From assembly GCA_036839975.1 (NCBI GenBank), contig DAISVU010000016.1, positions 1 through 32,084 of the forward strand: DNA of 32,084 nucleotides. Direction: 5' to 3'. Position 1 is the stretch's first letter. Every line of letters begins with the position of its first letter. The stretch comes from RGIG7111 sp036839975. Its GTDB lineage: Bacteria; Bacillota; Clostridia; Peptostreptococcales; Anaerovoracaceae. Below, one piece after another: positions 7,191-16,222 of the stretch. The notes below the pieces were generated by a model. The model had not been told where the DNA came from, ran no database searches, and saw nothing but the letters and a program-made list of their open reading frames with translations. Made by a program: the position numbers and the translations under genes.

Positions 7191-8582
7191 TTAAAATCTG
7201 AAGTACAGAAACGGATTATACGAATCATACACCAGAAATGAAATACACAGTATAAATATCAGTACCAGAAATAAGATCCCTAGCGCATTATGGCTTTCTG
7301 CGAATTTTTTAAACCGCTCCGCAGGCTCCGGTTTGGCTGCCATAATGCTGATCACTAGCAGAACAGCATTGCTTTTTAAGTAATATAGTAATGTTGTATC
7401 AATAAGCCCCGCATCGCTGTGTCCGAACATAACTGCTATGTATGAAAGCGCATCTGACATTGACGGTATGCTGAAAAACACCCAGCCGATTATAACGATA
7501 ATCATTGTATACAGACTTTTGATCAAGCTGGGCAAACGGCTCAGTGTCTCTGCGAGAAGATATTTTTCAAGGAGCAGAAATACGCAGTAATAAAGGCCCC
7601 AGAAGACAAAGTTCCAGCTTGAACCGTGCCACAGTCCTGTTAAGAACCATACAATAAAGATATTCCGTATGTGCTTTAAAGTGTTTACACGGTTTCCGCC
7701 CATCGGTATATATATATATTCTCTGAACCATGTTGAAAGTGAAATATGCCATCTTCTCCAAAATTCCGTGATGCTCTTTGAAATATATGGATAGTTGAAG
7801 TTTTTAAGGAATTCAAAGCCCATCATTTTGCCGAGGCCGGTGGCCATATCGGAATATCCGCTGAAGTCAAAGTATATCTGAAGAGTATAGGCGATTATGC
7901 CTATCCAGGCTGTAAGTGTTGAAAATTCAGCCTTGGGAAGATCCGATACCTGTGAATATAAAAGTCCGAGATTGTTTGCCAGCAAGACTTTTTTAGCTAA
8001 TCCGAAAATGAAATACTGTGCGCCTTTACCGAACTTTTCAAGCGTGACATACCTGTGTTCGAGCTGTAAAGCTATGTCTTTGTATTTTACGATCGGTCCT
8101 GCGATAAGCTGTGGGAACATGGATATATATTCTGCGAATTTAATGTAGTTTTTTTGTGGCCTTACGATGCCTCGATAAACATCTACTATGTACGACAGCG
8201 CCTGGAACGTGTAAAATGAAACACCTATAGGAAGAGCAAGTTCGGTGTAGTGGATATTGCTGCCGGAGATATAGTTTAACGTATCTATGATAAATCCGTA
8301 ATACTTGAAAAATGAAAGCACAAAAACATTTACGATTATTGCAAATATCAGATTTTGCCGCGGATTGCGACCGATTTTCCTTGCGTGATCTATATCTATG
8401 CCGATGATATAGTTAAAGGTAGCGCTGAATAGTAACAGTATGACGTATACAGGCTCACCCCATGCATAAAAAAGTAAGCTCCCAATGAGCAGTATGATAT
8501 TGCGGGCAGGCTTGAACAGATAATAGAGAACAAGTACTGCAGGCAGAAATATAAAAATGAACATTATGCTGCTGAATACCAT
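7191..8582 (-). CDS. MBOAT-family membrane O-acyltransferase (AlgI/DltB-like)
   Basis: 463-residue polytopic membrane protein with around ten to twelve hydrophobic segments. Family landmarks: MVFSSIMFIFIFLPAVLVLY at the start, SYIVDVYRG, FPQLIAGPIVKY, QIYFDFSGYSDMATGLGKMM, FWRRWHISLSTWFREYIYIP and the catalytic histidine block TGLWHGSSWNFVFWG (His319). AlgI/DltB relatives move acyl groups across the membrane to an extracytoplasmic acceptor or partner protein. It sits 74 nt upstream of the DHHW gene and 58 nt downstream of the DUF4358 gene, all in one direction. The ribosome site (AAAGG) is weak and about 13 nt from the ATG. No dlt genes are nearby, so D-alanylation of teichoic acid is less likely than polysaccharide O-acetylation. 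Confidence 0.93.
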   Translation of the reverse strand: MVFSSIMFIFIFLPAVLVLYYLFKPARNIILLIGSLLFYAWGEPVYVILLLFSATFNYIIGIDIDHARKIGRNPRQNLIFAIIVNVFVLSFFKYYGFIIDTLNYISGSNIHYTELALPIGVSFYTFQALSYIVDVYRGIVRPQKNYIKFAEYISMFPQLIAGPIVKYKDIALQLEHRYVTLEKFGKGAQYFIFGLAKKVLLANNLGLLYSQVSDLPKAEFSTLTAWIGIIAYTLQIYFDFSGYSDMATGLGKMMGFEFLKNFNYPYISKSITEFWRRWHISLSTWFREYIYIPMGGNRVNTLKHIRNIFIVWFLTGLWHGSSWNFVFWGLYYCVFLLLEKYLLAETLSRLPSLIKSLYTMIIVIIGWVFFSIPSMSDALSYIAVMFGHSDAGLIDTTLLYYLKSNAVLLVISIMAAKPEPAERFKKFAESHNALGILFLVLIFILCISFLVYDSYNPFLYFRF

Positions 8583-8640
8583 GTATGAAATTGACCTTTC
8601 TTTTGTATTGTGATTTTATATATTCGCTGATATGTTTACA

Positions 8641-9138
8641 CTATCTGATTAGTTCTTCGAATTTTTCTTTCCATTTTTCGGCATTTTTTGAAACAGCGGC
8701 GAATATATAATCTCCCTGCGAGAGAAGTATGTATTTTGATAATAGATCTACTTGCTGCGGACCGTAACCTTCAAAGCTCTTGCGTTGATTTTTGATATAC
8801 GTTTCAACAGACTTTTCAATCGATTTAGCCTGAGATCTGTTTTTCATCTTTATTACCAGAAGTTCATCGACATTCATGTTTGATGAAGAGAGATAATAAA
8901 CATATCCTTTTTTGTCAGAAGCGGCGAGGCCGTAGTTTTTGAGAAGTTCTCGATCTGTGCCGGCTTCAAGTTGTGAGATGCCTACTGCTTTGGTCATCGT
9001 ATATTTTATGTCTTTGACGGAAATGTCAGCGGCACTTTTGCTTCTGAACAGAAAAATAATAAATATGATCAGAAGCGCGATAAGAACAGTCTTTGCGATA
9101 TTCAACAAGAAAGTCTTTAAGTAATTCACCGCAATCAC
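8641..9138 (-). CDS. DUF4358-type membrane-anchored protein of the acylation operon
   Basis: About 165 residues: a single N-terminal membrane anchor (KTVLIALLIIFIIFLF), then an extracytoplasmic domain with regularly spaced charged helices ending in EKWKEKFEELIR. It matches my memory of DUF4358, a family of unknown function that repeatedly accompanies MBOAT and SGNH genes in Clostridia. I prefer the GTG start at 9138. It overlaps the upstream stop codon (GTGA) and has AGCAGG six bases before it. A longer reading from a TTG at 9174 would overlap the SGNH gene by 40 nt with no ribosome site. Tight coupling suggests it is an accessory subunit of the acylation system; no catalytic motif is visible. 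Confidence 0.75.
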   Translation of the reverse strand: MIAVNYLKTFLLNIAKTVLIALLIIFIIFLFRSKSAADISVKDIKYTMTKAVGISQLEAGTDRELLKNYGLAASDKKGYVYYLSSSNMNVDELLVIKMKNRSQAKSIEKSVETYIKNQRKSFEGYGPQQVDLLSKYILLSQGDYIFAAVSKNAEKWKEKFEELIR

Positions 9139-9920
9139 ATCAGACCTGCTTTCTTTCCCATATTGTACAGCCAAAGTTTATAAAAGCTTATAGTGAAGTG
9201 TTGACCGTCAGGTTCGTAATATTCCGGATGCCGCTTTGGAATATATGTGGCATCTATAAACGTAATAGCTTTCTTTTCACAGAGTTTTTTCAATTTTGCA
9301 TTGAATTTTGCATAGTAGCGAAGCGAAGGGGTCTTCTTCTCTTTTGCCGAGGTTGCTGGCAGCAGGCTGTTTATGTATATCTTGGATTTCGGTATCGCCT
9401 TTTGATAATGTTTTATGAGGTCGCTGTACGCTTTTACAAAAGCCTTAGCATTGCCGTTGTAATGCTCGAGGTCATTGAGACCATAAGCGAGAAATATCCT
9501 GCCGGGTTTCATGGTAATGGATTTTGCGGTAAGATCATTTGTCCTGCTCTTGATGCTTATACCTCTCTTGAATACAGCAACATCTTTATCGAGAAACTTA
9601 TATTCGTATGCACCTTCAGTGATCGAATCTCCAACAAGAACACAGCTTTCAAAAACTTTATTGAAGTCGACTTTTGCAAGATCGACTTTTCTTTTGGCTG
9701 TTGTATGGCTTGTTTTTTTGATGATAAGCTGTGTGCGGGCAACAGAAACATTCTCGAGTTTTTTTAGTTTTGTAATATTGTTATCTATTACAGACTGCAT
9801 TTCGCTGTTGTTGCCGACAATAATTATAGTAAATATAGCGACTGCTGCGATAAGTGCGCATAGTAACCTGATAATATAGTTTGTCATCTTTTTGTTCATT
9901 TCTTCAGCTGCGGATTTCAC
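9135..9920 (-). CDS. SGNH/GDSL-like membrane-anchored hydrolase or acyltransferase
   Basis: 261 residues, first gene of the acylation operon. A membrane anchor at about residues 15-36 is followed by a linker and an SGNH domain. Block I is CVLVGDSITEG with Ser99 as nucleophile. Block III is FLAYGLNDLEHY, with the Asn. The C-terminal DGQHFT provides the Asp-x-x-His pair. Such secreted SGNH proteins either remove or transfer acetyl groups on cell-surface glycans. The GTG start at 9920 has GAGGTG four bases upstream; an ATG at 9899 would still keep the anchor. Its message begins about 135 nt upstream at a strong promoter. Confidence 0.85.
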   Translation of the reverse strand: MKSAAEEMNKKMTNYIIRLLCALIAAVAIFTIIIVGNNSEMQSVIDNNITKLKKLENVSVARTQLIIKKTSHTTAKRKVDLAKVDFNKVFESCVLVGDSITEGAYEYKFLDKDVAVFKRGISIKSRTNDLTAKSITMKPGRIFLAYGLNDLEHYNGNAKAFVKAYSDLIKHYQKAIPKSKIYINSLLPATSAKEKKTPSLRYYAKFNAKLKKLCEKKAITFIDATYIPKRHPEYYEPDGQHFTISFYKLWLYNMGKKAGLM

Positions 9921-10061
9921 CAGTCACCTCGATCAATGATGCGTTGCAGCGCAGTATAATCAGCTTTGATACTGATGATAAGCTGTGTCCGATAACATAC
10001 TTGCAACTTTTATATACTGTGATGTGTATATACTCGTTTTTTAAGAAATCATACATGGACA

Positions 10062-10090
10062 ATTATATACTTTCAATAGTTGTATGTAAA
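10062..10090 (-). promoter_or_regulatory. Promoter of the SGNH-DUF4358-MBOAT-DHHW operon
   Basis: On the minus strand, TTTACA (10085-10090), a 17-bp spacer and a perfect TATAAT (10062-10067). Transcription would begin near 10055, giving a ~135-nt leader. That leader holds a hairpin (CAGCTT...AAGCTG) before the GTG start. Confidence 0.7.
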
Positions 10091-10448
10091 GCGACTTGCC
10101 GATAAATATAAGATATGAGGGACATGTGTTTTGGGGATATTAATGAACATATTAAATAAAATATATTTGTTGGTGCCGTATGCAATAATCTGTTGAAATA
10201 TATCAGAGCACAAAGGTAAGGGGTGAACAATAGATCATATTCGAAAATTAAAAACAACTAAATGCGGCAGCAAATATGGTAAATAAAGGCGGATCATCGC
10301 TTCTATTTTTGCAAATACCGTAATATTTACAGTAGAAATATTTGTATGATTAACTGATGAGTTTAAGTGCTGTATATGTGTATGTTTATAAAAACAAGAG
10401 TATGTATATCTGTCGTGCAGCCTGTGTAAATTGCTGTCTATATCGCTC
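10091..10448. other. AT-rich divergent intergenic region
   Basis: No gene is supported. It separates the acylation operon promoter from the valS leader promoter. A 17-codon open frame beginning near 10143 has a GGGG-type site but no recognisable product. The base composition is strongly AT-rich, with no repeats that I can see. Confidence 0.4.
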
Positions 10449-10476
10449 TTGACTTTTTTGTGAAATAATATAGACT
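10449..10476 (+). promoter_or_regulatory. Likely promoter of the valS T-box transcript
   Basis: TTGACT (10449-10454), a 16-bp spacer and TAGACT (10471-10476). The -35 box is near-consensus; the -10 box is weaker. It would start a leader of about 375 nt before the valS ATG, containing the whole T-box element. Confidence 0.45.
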
Positions 10477-10560
10477 ATATTGCATAACATCGGGATTTAA
10501 GTGCAAAGTACCGGATGAGGGGAACGTTGATTTTGACGTTTTGTAATTAATTGAATATAA

Positions 10561-10758
10561 AAAACGCTGATGGAGAGGAGTAGAAAAACAAGTGCTCTTA
10601 CAGAGAAAAGATCACGCGGCTGAAATGATCTTGAGAAAACTGTTTTGTGAAGGTTGCTCCGGAGTTTATTTTTAATGAGAGCTGTAGGCTGGAGGGATCC
10701 TGTATGCAGAATAAAGGTGGTACCGCGGAAATATTCGTCCTTTGATAGGACGTTTTTT
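10561..10758 (+). promoter_or_regulatory. T-box riboswitch (valine tRNA-responsive leader of valS)
   Basis: The conserved T-box AATAAAGGTGGTACCGCGG is at 10710-10728. Upstream is Stem I, with AGAGA at 10602-10606 and a 7-bp distal hairpin AAGATCA/TGATCTT (10608-10614 with 10626-10632) enclosing the GGCTGAAA loop. The 3' side of Stem I then carries GAAGGTTGCTCC. The likely specifier is GTT (10653-10655), a valine codon, agreeing with the downstream gene; the nearby GTG is also a valine codon. Uncharged tRNA-Val would stabilise the antiterminator, which competes with the terminator at 10736-10758. The left boundary is approximate. Confidence 0.92.
10736..10758 (+). terminator. T-box-controlled intrinsic terminator
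   Basis: Stem CGTCC/GGACG with a TTTGATA loop, followed by T6 (10753-10758). It is the conditional terminator of the valS leader. Confidence 0.85.
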
Positions 10759-10858
10759 ATTGTTATTTGTATGAAGAAGCAATGATTATACAAAAGGACT
10801 GTTATAAGCACACGGCAAAAAGAGAATTAATATATTAAACAGAAGGAGAACATAAAAG

Positions 10859-13534
10859 ATGAAGAAAAACCTTGCAAAGACATATGCTCCCAGGGAGTTT
10901 GAAGATAGGATATATAAGATGTGGGAAGACAGCGGATCATTCCGTGCCGAGACAGATCCTGAAAAGAAGCCGTTTACGATAGTCATGCCTCCTCCTAATA
11001 TAACAGGGCAGCTTCATATGGGACATGCCCTTGACCAGACGCTTCAGGATGTGTTGATAAGATTTAAACGGCTTCAGGGCTTCAGTACTCTATGGCTTCC
11101 GGGAAGTGACCATGCGAGCATAGCAACAGAAGTAAAGGTAGTTGACAAGCTTAGAGAAGAGGAAGGGAAAGAAAAAGAAGATATCGGACGCGAGGCATTT
11201 CTGGAACGGGCGTGGGAATGGAAAAAAATCTATGGCGGAAAGATAACTGAGCAGTGCAGGAAGCTGGGAGATTCCTGTGACTGGAGCAGAGAACGATTTA
11301 CTATGGATGATGGCTGCAATAAAGCGGTCAAGGAAATGTTCGTAAGGCTATATAAAAAAGGTCTGATTTATAGAGGAAACAGGCTGATCAATTGGTGTCC
11401 GGTCTGTGGGACTTCTCTTTCAGATGCTGAGGTAGAGCATGAGGACAAGACTGGCAAGTATTGGTATTTCAGATATCCGGGAGAGGATGGCGGCGAGGGG
11501 ATTGCGGTTGCTACAAGCCGTCCCGAGACAATGTTCGCAGATGAAGCAATAGCTGTATCCCCGGACGATGAAAGGTACAAAAAACTCGTGGGCAAAAATG
11601 TGATACTGCCTATCATCGGTAAGACAATACCTGTGATCGCCGATGAATATCCTGACCCGGAAAAGGGAACAGGCGCAGTAAAAATTACTCCGGCACACGA
11701 TGCGAATGACTTTGAAGTAGGCCGCAGACATAATTTGCCGGAACCTTCATGTATAAATGAGGATGCGACTATGAATGAACTGGCGGGGAAATATGAAGGT
11801 ATGGATCGATATGAATGTCGTGATGCGTGGGTTGCGGACCTTGATGCTGCGGGATATCTTGTAAAGACTGAAGACTTGGCAATCCCTACGGGCGAATGCT
11901 ACAGATGTCATACGGTTGTTGAGCCGATGCTGTCGGAACAGTGGTTTGTTTCTATGGAAGAACTTGCAAAACCTGCAATTGAAGTAGCAAAGAACGGAGA
12001 ACTGATTCATGTTCCGTACAGATTTCAAAAGATATATCTTCATTGGTTAGAAACTATACGAGACTGGTGTATTTCAAGACAGTTGTGGTGGGGGCACAGG
12101 ATTCCAGCGTATTATTGTGATGATTGCGGTGAACTCATGGTGGAATTGGAGGAACCTGTGAAGTGCAAAAAGTGTGGAAGTCCTAATATAAGACAGGATG
12201 AGGATGTACTGGACACGTGGTTTTCATCAGCTCTATGGCCATTTTCAACTCTTGGGTGGCCCGATGAGACAGAGGATTTAAAGTATTTTTATCCTACAGA
12301 TGTACTTGTTACGGGTTATGACATCATATTCTTCTGGGTGGTCAGAATGGTTTTTTCGGGGATGGAAGTCATGAACGAAGTACCATTTAAATATATCTAT
12401 GTGCATGGCCTTGTCCGCGATGCTCAGGGAAGAAAGATGAGCAAGTCGCTTGGAAACGGGACTGATCCGCTCGAGTTGATAGATAAATACGGAGCAGATG
12501 CTTTAAGATTTATGCTGACAACGGGCATAACCCCCGGGAACGATATGAGATTCAAGGAAGACAGACTTGAGGCTGCAAGAAACTTTGCAAATAAACTCTG
12601 GAATGCATCGAGATTCGTTATAATGAATATCCGGGATGATAGTGGCAATTTCATGAGTGTGGCTGATATGCCGTCGGACTTGAAAGATGAGGATAAGTGG
12701 ATAATTTCACGTGTGAACGATGCGATAAAATATGTGACCGATGCGATGGAAAGATTTGATCTTGCGCTGGCAGGACAGAGAGTTTATGATCTTATCTGGA
12801 ATGAATACTGCGACTGGTATATAGAAATAGTAAAGAGCAGGTTATATGGGGACGATGAAAATGACAAAAAAACGGCAAGATCAGTGCTTGTCTCAACGCT
12901 CAAGGACATGTTGAGGATGCTTCATCCATTTATGCCTTATATAACTGAAGAAATATGGACTTATCTTCCGAAGATGGGATCAGAAGCTTCAAGTGGAAAC
13001 GGATATCTTATAAAGGAAACATGGCCGGAATATGACAATGCATTTGAGTATCCTGAAGAAGTATCAGTTCTTGAGACTGCGATGGAAATAATCAGAGCTG
13101 TAAGAAATATAAGAGCGGAAGCAAATGCATCCCCGGGGAAGAAGCTTTCCGCTGTTGTAGCTGCAGGCGGGAACATGGATAAGATTCGTGTCGGTGCAAG
13201 ATACATATTGGATATCGCAAATATAACGGATATAAAATTCATTTTTGATAAAAGAGAAGCGCCTAAAGATGCTGTCACGGCAGTCATTAATGATGCTGAG
13301 ATATTCATACCGCTTGATGAACTTGTTGATTTTGAAGCAGAGTTTACAAGGCTTGCCAAGGAAAAGAAACGTCTGGAAGGAGAGGTTAAAAGATCTGATA
13401 AGATGCTGAACAATCCGGGATTTATAAGCAAGGCACCGGAGAAGAAAATCAATGAAGAAAAGAAAAAAAAGATACAGTATGAGGATATGCTTGCAAAGAT
13501 TAGCGATCAACTGGATATCATAGGGAAAAAGTAA
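10859..13534 (+). CDS. valS: Valine--tRNA ligase
   Basis: Class I aminoacyl-tRNA synthetase charging tRNA-Val; 891 residues, typical for Firmicutes. The HIGH motif appears as HMGH (residues 53-56) inside PPPNITGQLHMGHAL. The editing domain has ATSRPETMFADEAIAV. KMSKS is at residues 526-530. A CxxC pair set (YYCDDCGE and VKCKKCGS) suggests a zinc knuckle before EDVLDTWFSSALWP. The C-terminus is a charged coiled-coil arm that grips tRNA. The ATG has GAAGGAG about 10 nt upstream. It is regulated by the T-box leader directly before it. folC follows 107 nt downstream, the usual order in Clostridia. Confidence 0.98.
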   Translation: MKKNLAKTYAPREFEDRIYKMWEDSGSFRAETDPEKKPFTIVMPPPNITGQLHMGHALDQTLQDVLIRFKRLQGFSTLWLPGSDHASIATEVKVVDKLREEEGKEKEDIGREAFLERAWEWKKIYGGKITEQCRKLGDSCDWSRERFTMDDGCNKAVKEMFVRLYKKGLIYRGNRLINWCPVCGTSLSDAEVEHEDKTGKYWYFRYPGEDGGEGIAVATSRPETMFADEAIAVSPDDERYKKLVGKNVILPIIGKTIPVIADEYPDPEKGTGAVKITPAHDANDFEVGRRHNLPEPSCINEDATMNELAGKYEGMDRYECRDAWVADLDAAGYLVKTEDLAIPTGECYRCHTVVEPMLSEQWFVSMEELAKPAIEVAKNGELIHVPYRFQKIYLHWLETIRDWCISRQLWWGHRIPAYYCDDCGELMVELEEPVKCKKCGSPNIRQDEDVLDTWFSSALWPFSTLGWPDETEDLKYFYPTDVLVTGYDIIFFWVVRMVFSGMEVMNEVPFKYIYVHGLVRDAQGRKMSKSLGNGTDPLELIDKYGADALRFMLTTGITPGNDMRFKEDRLEAARNFANKLWNASRFVIMNIRDDSGNFMSVADMPSDLKDEDKWIISRVNDAIKYVTDAMERFDLALAGQRVYDLIWNEYCDWYIEIVKSRLYGDDENDKKTARSVLVSTLKDMLRMLHPFMPYITEEIWTYLPKMGSEASSGNGYLIKETWPEYDNAFEYPEEVSVLETAMEIIRAVRNIRAEANASPGKKLSAVVAAGGNMDKIRVGARYILDIANITDIKFIFDKREAPKDAVTAVINDAEIFIPLDELVDFEAEFTRLAKEKKRLEGEVKRSDKMLNNPGFISKAPEKKINEEKKKKIQYEDMLAKISDQLDIIGKK

Positions 13535-13641
13535 AATAGAAGAAAACCATATAAATCTGCATGAGCTGTGATTTGAGTTTGTGCAGATATGGCGTATAAA
13601 AGACACATGCGGCTGAAATCGTATGTGCAGCAGGAGGTTAG

Positions 13642-15021
13642 ATGAAAAAGACTTCTGAGGAGCGTATAAGTGAATTCAGTAAATTTGGAAGTGTACTCGG
13701 ACTCGAGCGCATAAAAAAACTTCTTTCGCTTTTGGGGGATCCTCAAAACGATCTTAAAGTCATACATGTGGCGGGCACAAATGGAAAAGGTTCGGTTTGC
13801 AGATATATATATGAAGTGCTGCAGGCCGGCGGATACAAGACGGGGATGTTTATATCTCCGTTTATTGAGTATTTCAATGAGCGCATTGAATTTGACAGAG
13901 CATATATTTCCGATGAAGATCTTGATCGGTATACGGACAGGGTGATCGCTGCAAGTGAGCATATGATAAATGAAGGCTACGACAAACCAACTGAATTTGA
14001 GATAATAACGGCAATAGCGTTGTTGTATTTCAGTGAAAAAGATGCTGACTATGCAGTCCTTGAAGTCGGTTTGGGAGTCAGAGGTGACGCTACAAATATA
14101 ATAGAAAAGCCATGTGTGAGCGTTATAACTTCAATAGACTTTGATCACACAGAAAGACTGGGCAATACTTTGGCTGAGATAGCAACGGAAAAAGCCGGAA
14201 TCATAAAGCTGGGAGTACCTGTGGTGAGCAATGTGCAACATTCTGAAGCTTCAAAGATCATATCGAAAATCGCATATTGCAAAAATGCGCCTCTTATAGA
14301 TGTATCTGATTTATCTAAAGTAAAAACTTGTATAAAAAGCAGTACTATTGCTGGTCAGTGCTTTGATATGTACCTAGATGAAAAGGGATACAGTGATATT
14401 GAGATACAAATGCTCGGGAAGCATCAGGTTGAAAATGCAAAGACTGCAATCGTTGCACTGGAGGAATTAAGTGCAAGGCATTCCCTGCAGCTGAATATGG
14501 ATAATGTGCGTGATGGCATGAAACGTGCAGTGCAGCCGGGTCGTCTTAAAGTCGTGTCGAAGGATCCGCTGATATTGATGGATGGGGCTCATAATACTGC
14601 AGGTGCTGCTGCACTCGTATCTGCAATTCGGGACATTTTTGAGACTAAAGATTATTGTGATGTAACAAATACGGCTTCAACCGCGGGGGCAGGCGGACAG
14701 GCTTCGGAAGCATGCGATATAAGGATACAGATGATAGTAGGCATACTTAAGGATAAAGATGTAGCAGGCATGCTCGATCAGTTTGATAAAATCGCAAGCC
14801 GTTACATATTGGTTGAGGTAGATAATCCGCGGACAGTTGCGTCCTGTGAATGGGATTCATTTATGGCGGGTCGTATTGTGAACTACGATATCGAAGCCGA
14901 TCCTTGTAAGGCGATGCAAGAAGCTTTACAAGATCACTATAAATATGACTGTACGATCGTTGCGGGTTCACTATATCTTGTCGGAGGGTTAAAAAAATTC
15001 TTAAAGAATAATTACATTTGA
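13642..15021 (+). CDS. folC: Bifunctional folylpolyglutamate synthase / dihydrofolate synthase
   Basis: Mur-ligase-fold enzyme adding glutamate to dihydropteroate or folates, so it retains the cofactors used by the fhs-fchA-folD pathway. 459 residues. The P-loop AGTNGKGS is at residues 44-51; VLEVGLGVRGDATNII and ITSIDFDHTERLG form the Mg/folate region; KPGI-like EKAGIIK follows. The C-terminal domain motif DGAHN is at 314-318. Between about residues 333 and 357 there is a low-complexity stretch (TNTASTAGAGGQASEACD) longer than I expect before the conserved VGILKDKD, probably a surface loop. AGGAGG four bases from the ATG supports the start. Likely co-transcribed with valS. Confidence 0.95.
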   Translation: MKKTSEERISEFSKFGSVLGLERIKKLLSLLGDPQNDLKVIHVAGTNGKGSVCRYIYEVLQAGGYKTGMFISPFIEYFNERIEFDRAYISDEDLDRYTDRVIAASEHMINEGYDKPTEFEIITAIALLYFSEKDADYAVLEVGLGVRGDATNIIEKPCVSVITSIDFDHTERLGNTLAEIATEKAGIIKLGVPVVSNVQHSEASKIISKIAYCKNAPLIDVSDLSKVKTCIKSSTIAGQCFDMYLDEKGYSDIEIQMLGKHQVENAKTAIVALEELSARHSLQLNMDNVRDGMKRAVQPGRLKVVSKDPLILMDGAHNTAGAAALVSAIRDIFETKDYCDVTNTASTAGAGGQASEACDIRIQMIVGILKDKDVAGMLDQFDKIASRYILVEVDNPRTVASCEWDSFMAGRIVNYDIEADPCKAMQEALQDHYKYDCTIVAGSLYLVGGLKKFLKNNYI

Positions 15022-15132
15022 ATTGTAACGCATCGCGTAGTGCATTCAGAACGCAGTGATTTATGTGCAAATTGCTGTTTGTTTATGTTAGAATAAAAAC
15101 GGATGTGTGTTGCAGAAAGAAAGGACATTGCA

Positions 15133-16137
15133 ATGGACACGGTGGGTAAAGGCAAAAAAGTCCTGCTTTTTTACAATGCCATGGCAGGAAAAGGGCAGCT
15201 TAAAAACAAACTTGATTACATAATCGGACGATTTCAGACAGCGGGACTTCAGATAATCCCGCTTAGGGCGATGTCGGCAGGTAAAACAATAGATGAGTTC
15301 TTTGCAGAGATGGAGCAAAGTGAATACAGGCAGGTTATAGTCAGCGGTGGAGACGGTACGATACATGTATGTGTAAACAGCATGATCAGAAATAATATTG
15401 AGCTGCCTCTTGCAATCTTTCCTGCAGGTACGGCAAATGATTTTGCATTCTATTTCGGTATAACGACTAATGTTGAACAGATGGTAAGCGTTGCTCTGGG
15501 TGATACGACGATGCCGGCGGACGTAGGTGTAATAAATGACAAATATTTCATAAATGTGGCGGCAATGGGAGCGATAGTTGATGTAAGCCAGAAGACAGAT
15601 CCGAAGCTCAAGGATGCTCTTGGAGTGATGGCTTATTATATAACCGGATTTGCTGAAATCGCGGATTTAAAACCTATCAATATGAAATTCACAACGGATA
15701 CAGAAACTTTTGAAGAAAATATATATTGCATGATTGTGCTGAACGGGAGATCTGCAGGCGGTTTCAACAAGCTCTCAAAGAATTCAGTAATAAATGACGG
15801 TATGCTTGACGTTATGGTTTTCAGAGAAATGTCCATATTCAAACTTGCGGCGACAGCTGCAAAAGTTATGAAGGGGACACATGAGGAGCAGGAAAGTAAG
15901 AATATGCTTATTTTCAAGACAAGTACGCTGAGACTGGAGACTGAAAGTGACATAGTGACAGACATAGACGGTGAAAAGGGTGAGCCTTTCCCTCTTGATT
16001 TTTCACTTCTGCATAACAGGCTCAATGTCTTTGTTCCATCTGATGGAGAGACTTTTGAAGAATATATGCAGTATAATGAAATGAAGGAAAGACCCGGCGA
16101 TCTTAATGACGATATAACCGATACGGATGATGAATGA
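15133..16137 (+). CDS. YegS/DagK-type lipid (diacylglycerol) kinase
   Basis: Phosphorylates diacylglycerol or a similar lipid at the inner membrane face, recycling it into phospholipid synthesis. 334 residues from the ATG at 15133, which has AAAGGA seven bases upstream; an in-frame ATG at 15103 has no such site. The N-terminal catalytic domain has YNAMAGKG, the phosphate-binding VIVSGGDGTIHVCVNSM (GGDGT at residues 72-76) and FPAGTANDFA (97-103). The beta-sandwich domain ends with VTDIDGEKGEPFPLDF. The C-terminus is very acidic (DDDITDTDDE-like). It follows folC by 111 nt and may be in the same transcript. Exact lipid substrate cannot be told from sequence. Confidence 0.92.
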   Translation: MDTVGKGKKVLLFYNAMAGKGQLKNKLDYIIGRFQTAGLQIIPLRAMSAGKTIDEFFAEMEQSEYRQVIVSGGDGTIHVCVNSMIRNNIELPLAIFPAGTANDFAFYFGITTNVEQMVSVALGDTTMPADVGVINDKYFINVAAMGAIVDVSQKTDPKLKDALGVMAYYITGFAEIADLKPINMKFTTDTETFEENIYCMIVLNGRSAGGFNKLSKNSVINDGMLDVMVFREMSIFKLAATAAKVMKGTHEEQESKNMLIFKTSTLRLETESDIVTDIDGEKGEPFPLDFSLLHNRLNVFVPSDGETFEEYMQYNEMKERPGDLNDDITDTDDE

Positions 16138-16222
16138 TATTATGAATTTCAGCCTTGATCAGAGAAAGAAGAAAAGGCATTATACGAATAGCTTAACTGC
16201 AATATAATAAAGGATATAAAGA

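Noticed and set aside
9093..9767. 224-codon plus-strand frame opposite the SGNH gene
   Set aside because: It is a shadow of the SGNH gene on the minus strand, with Phe/Cys-rich random-looking sequence and no ribosome site.
10143..10196. 17-codon frame as a leader peptide
   Set aside because: It is very short, has no recognisable product and is not linked to any attenuator; the valS leader has its own T-box.
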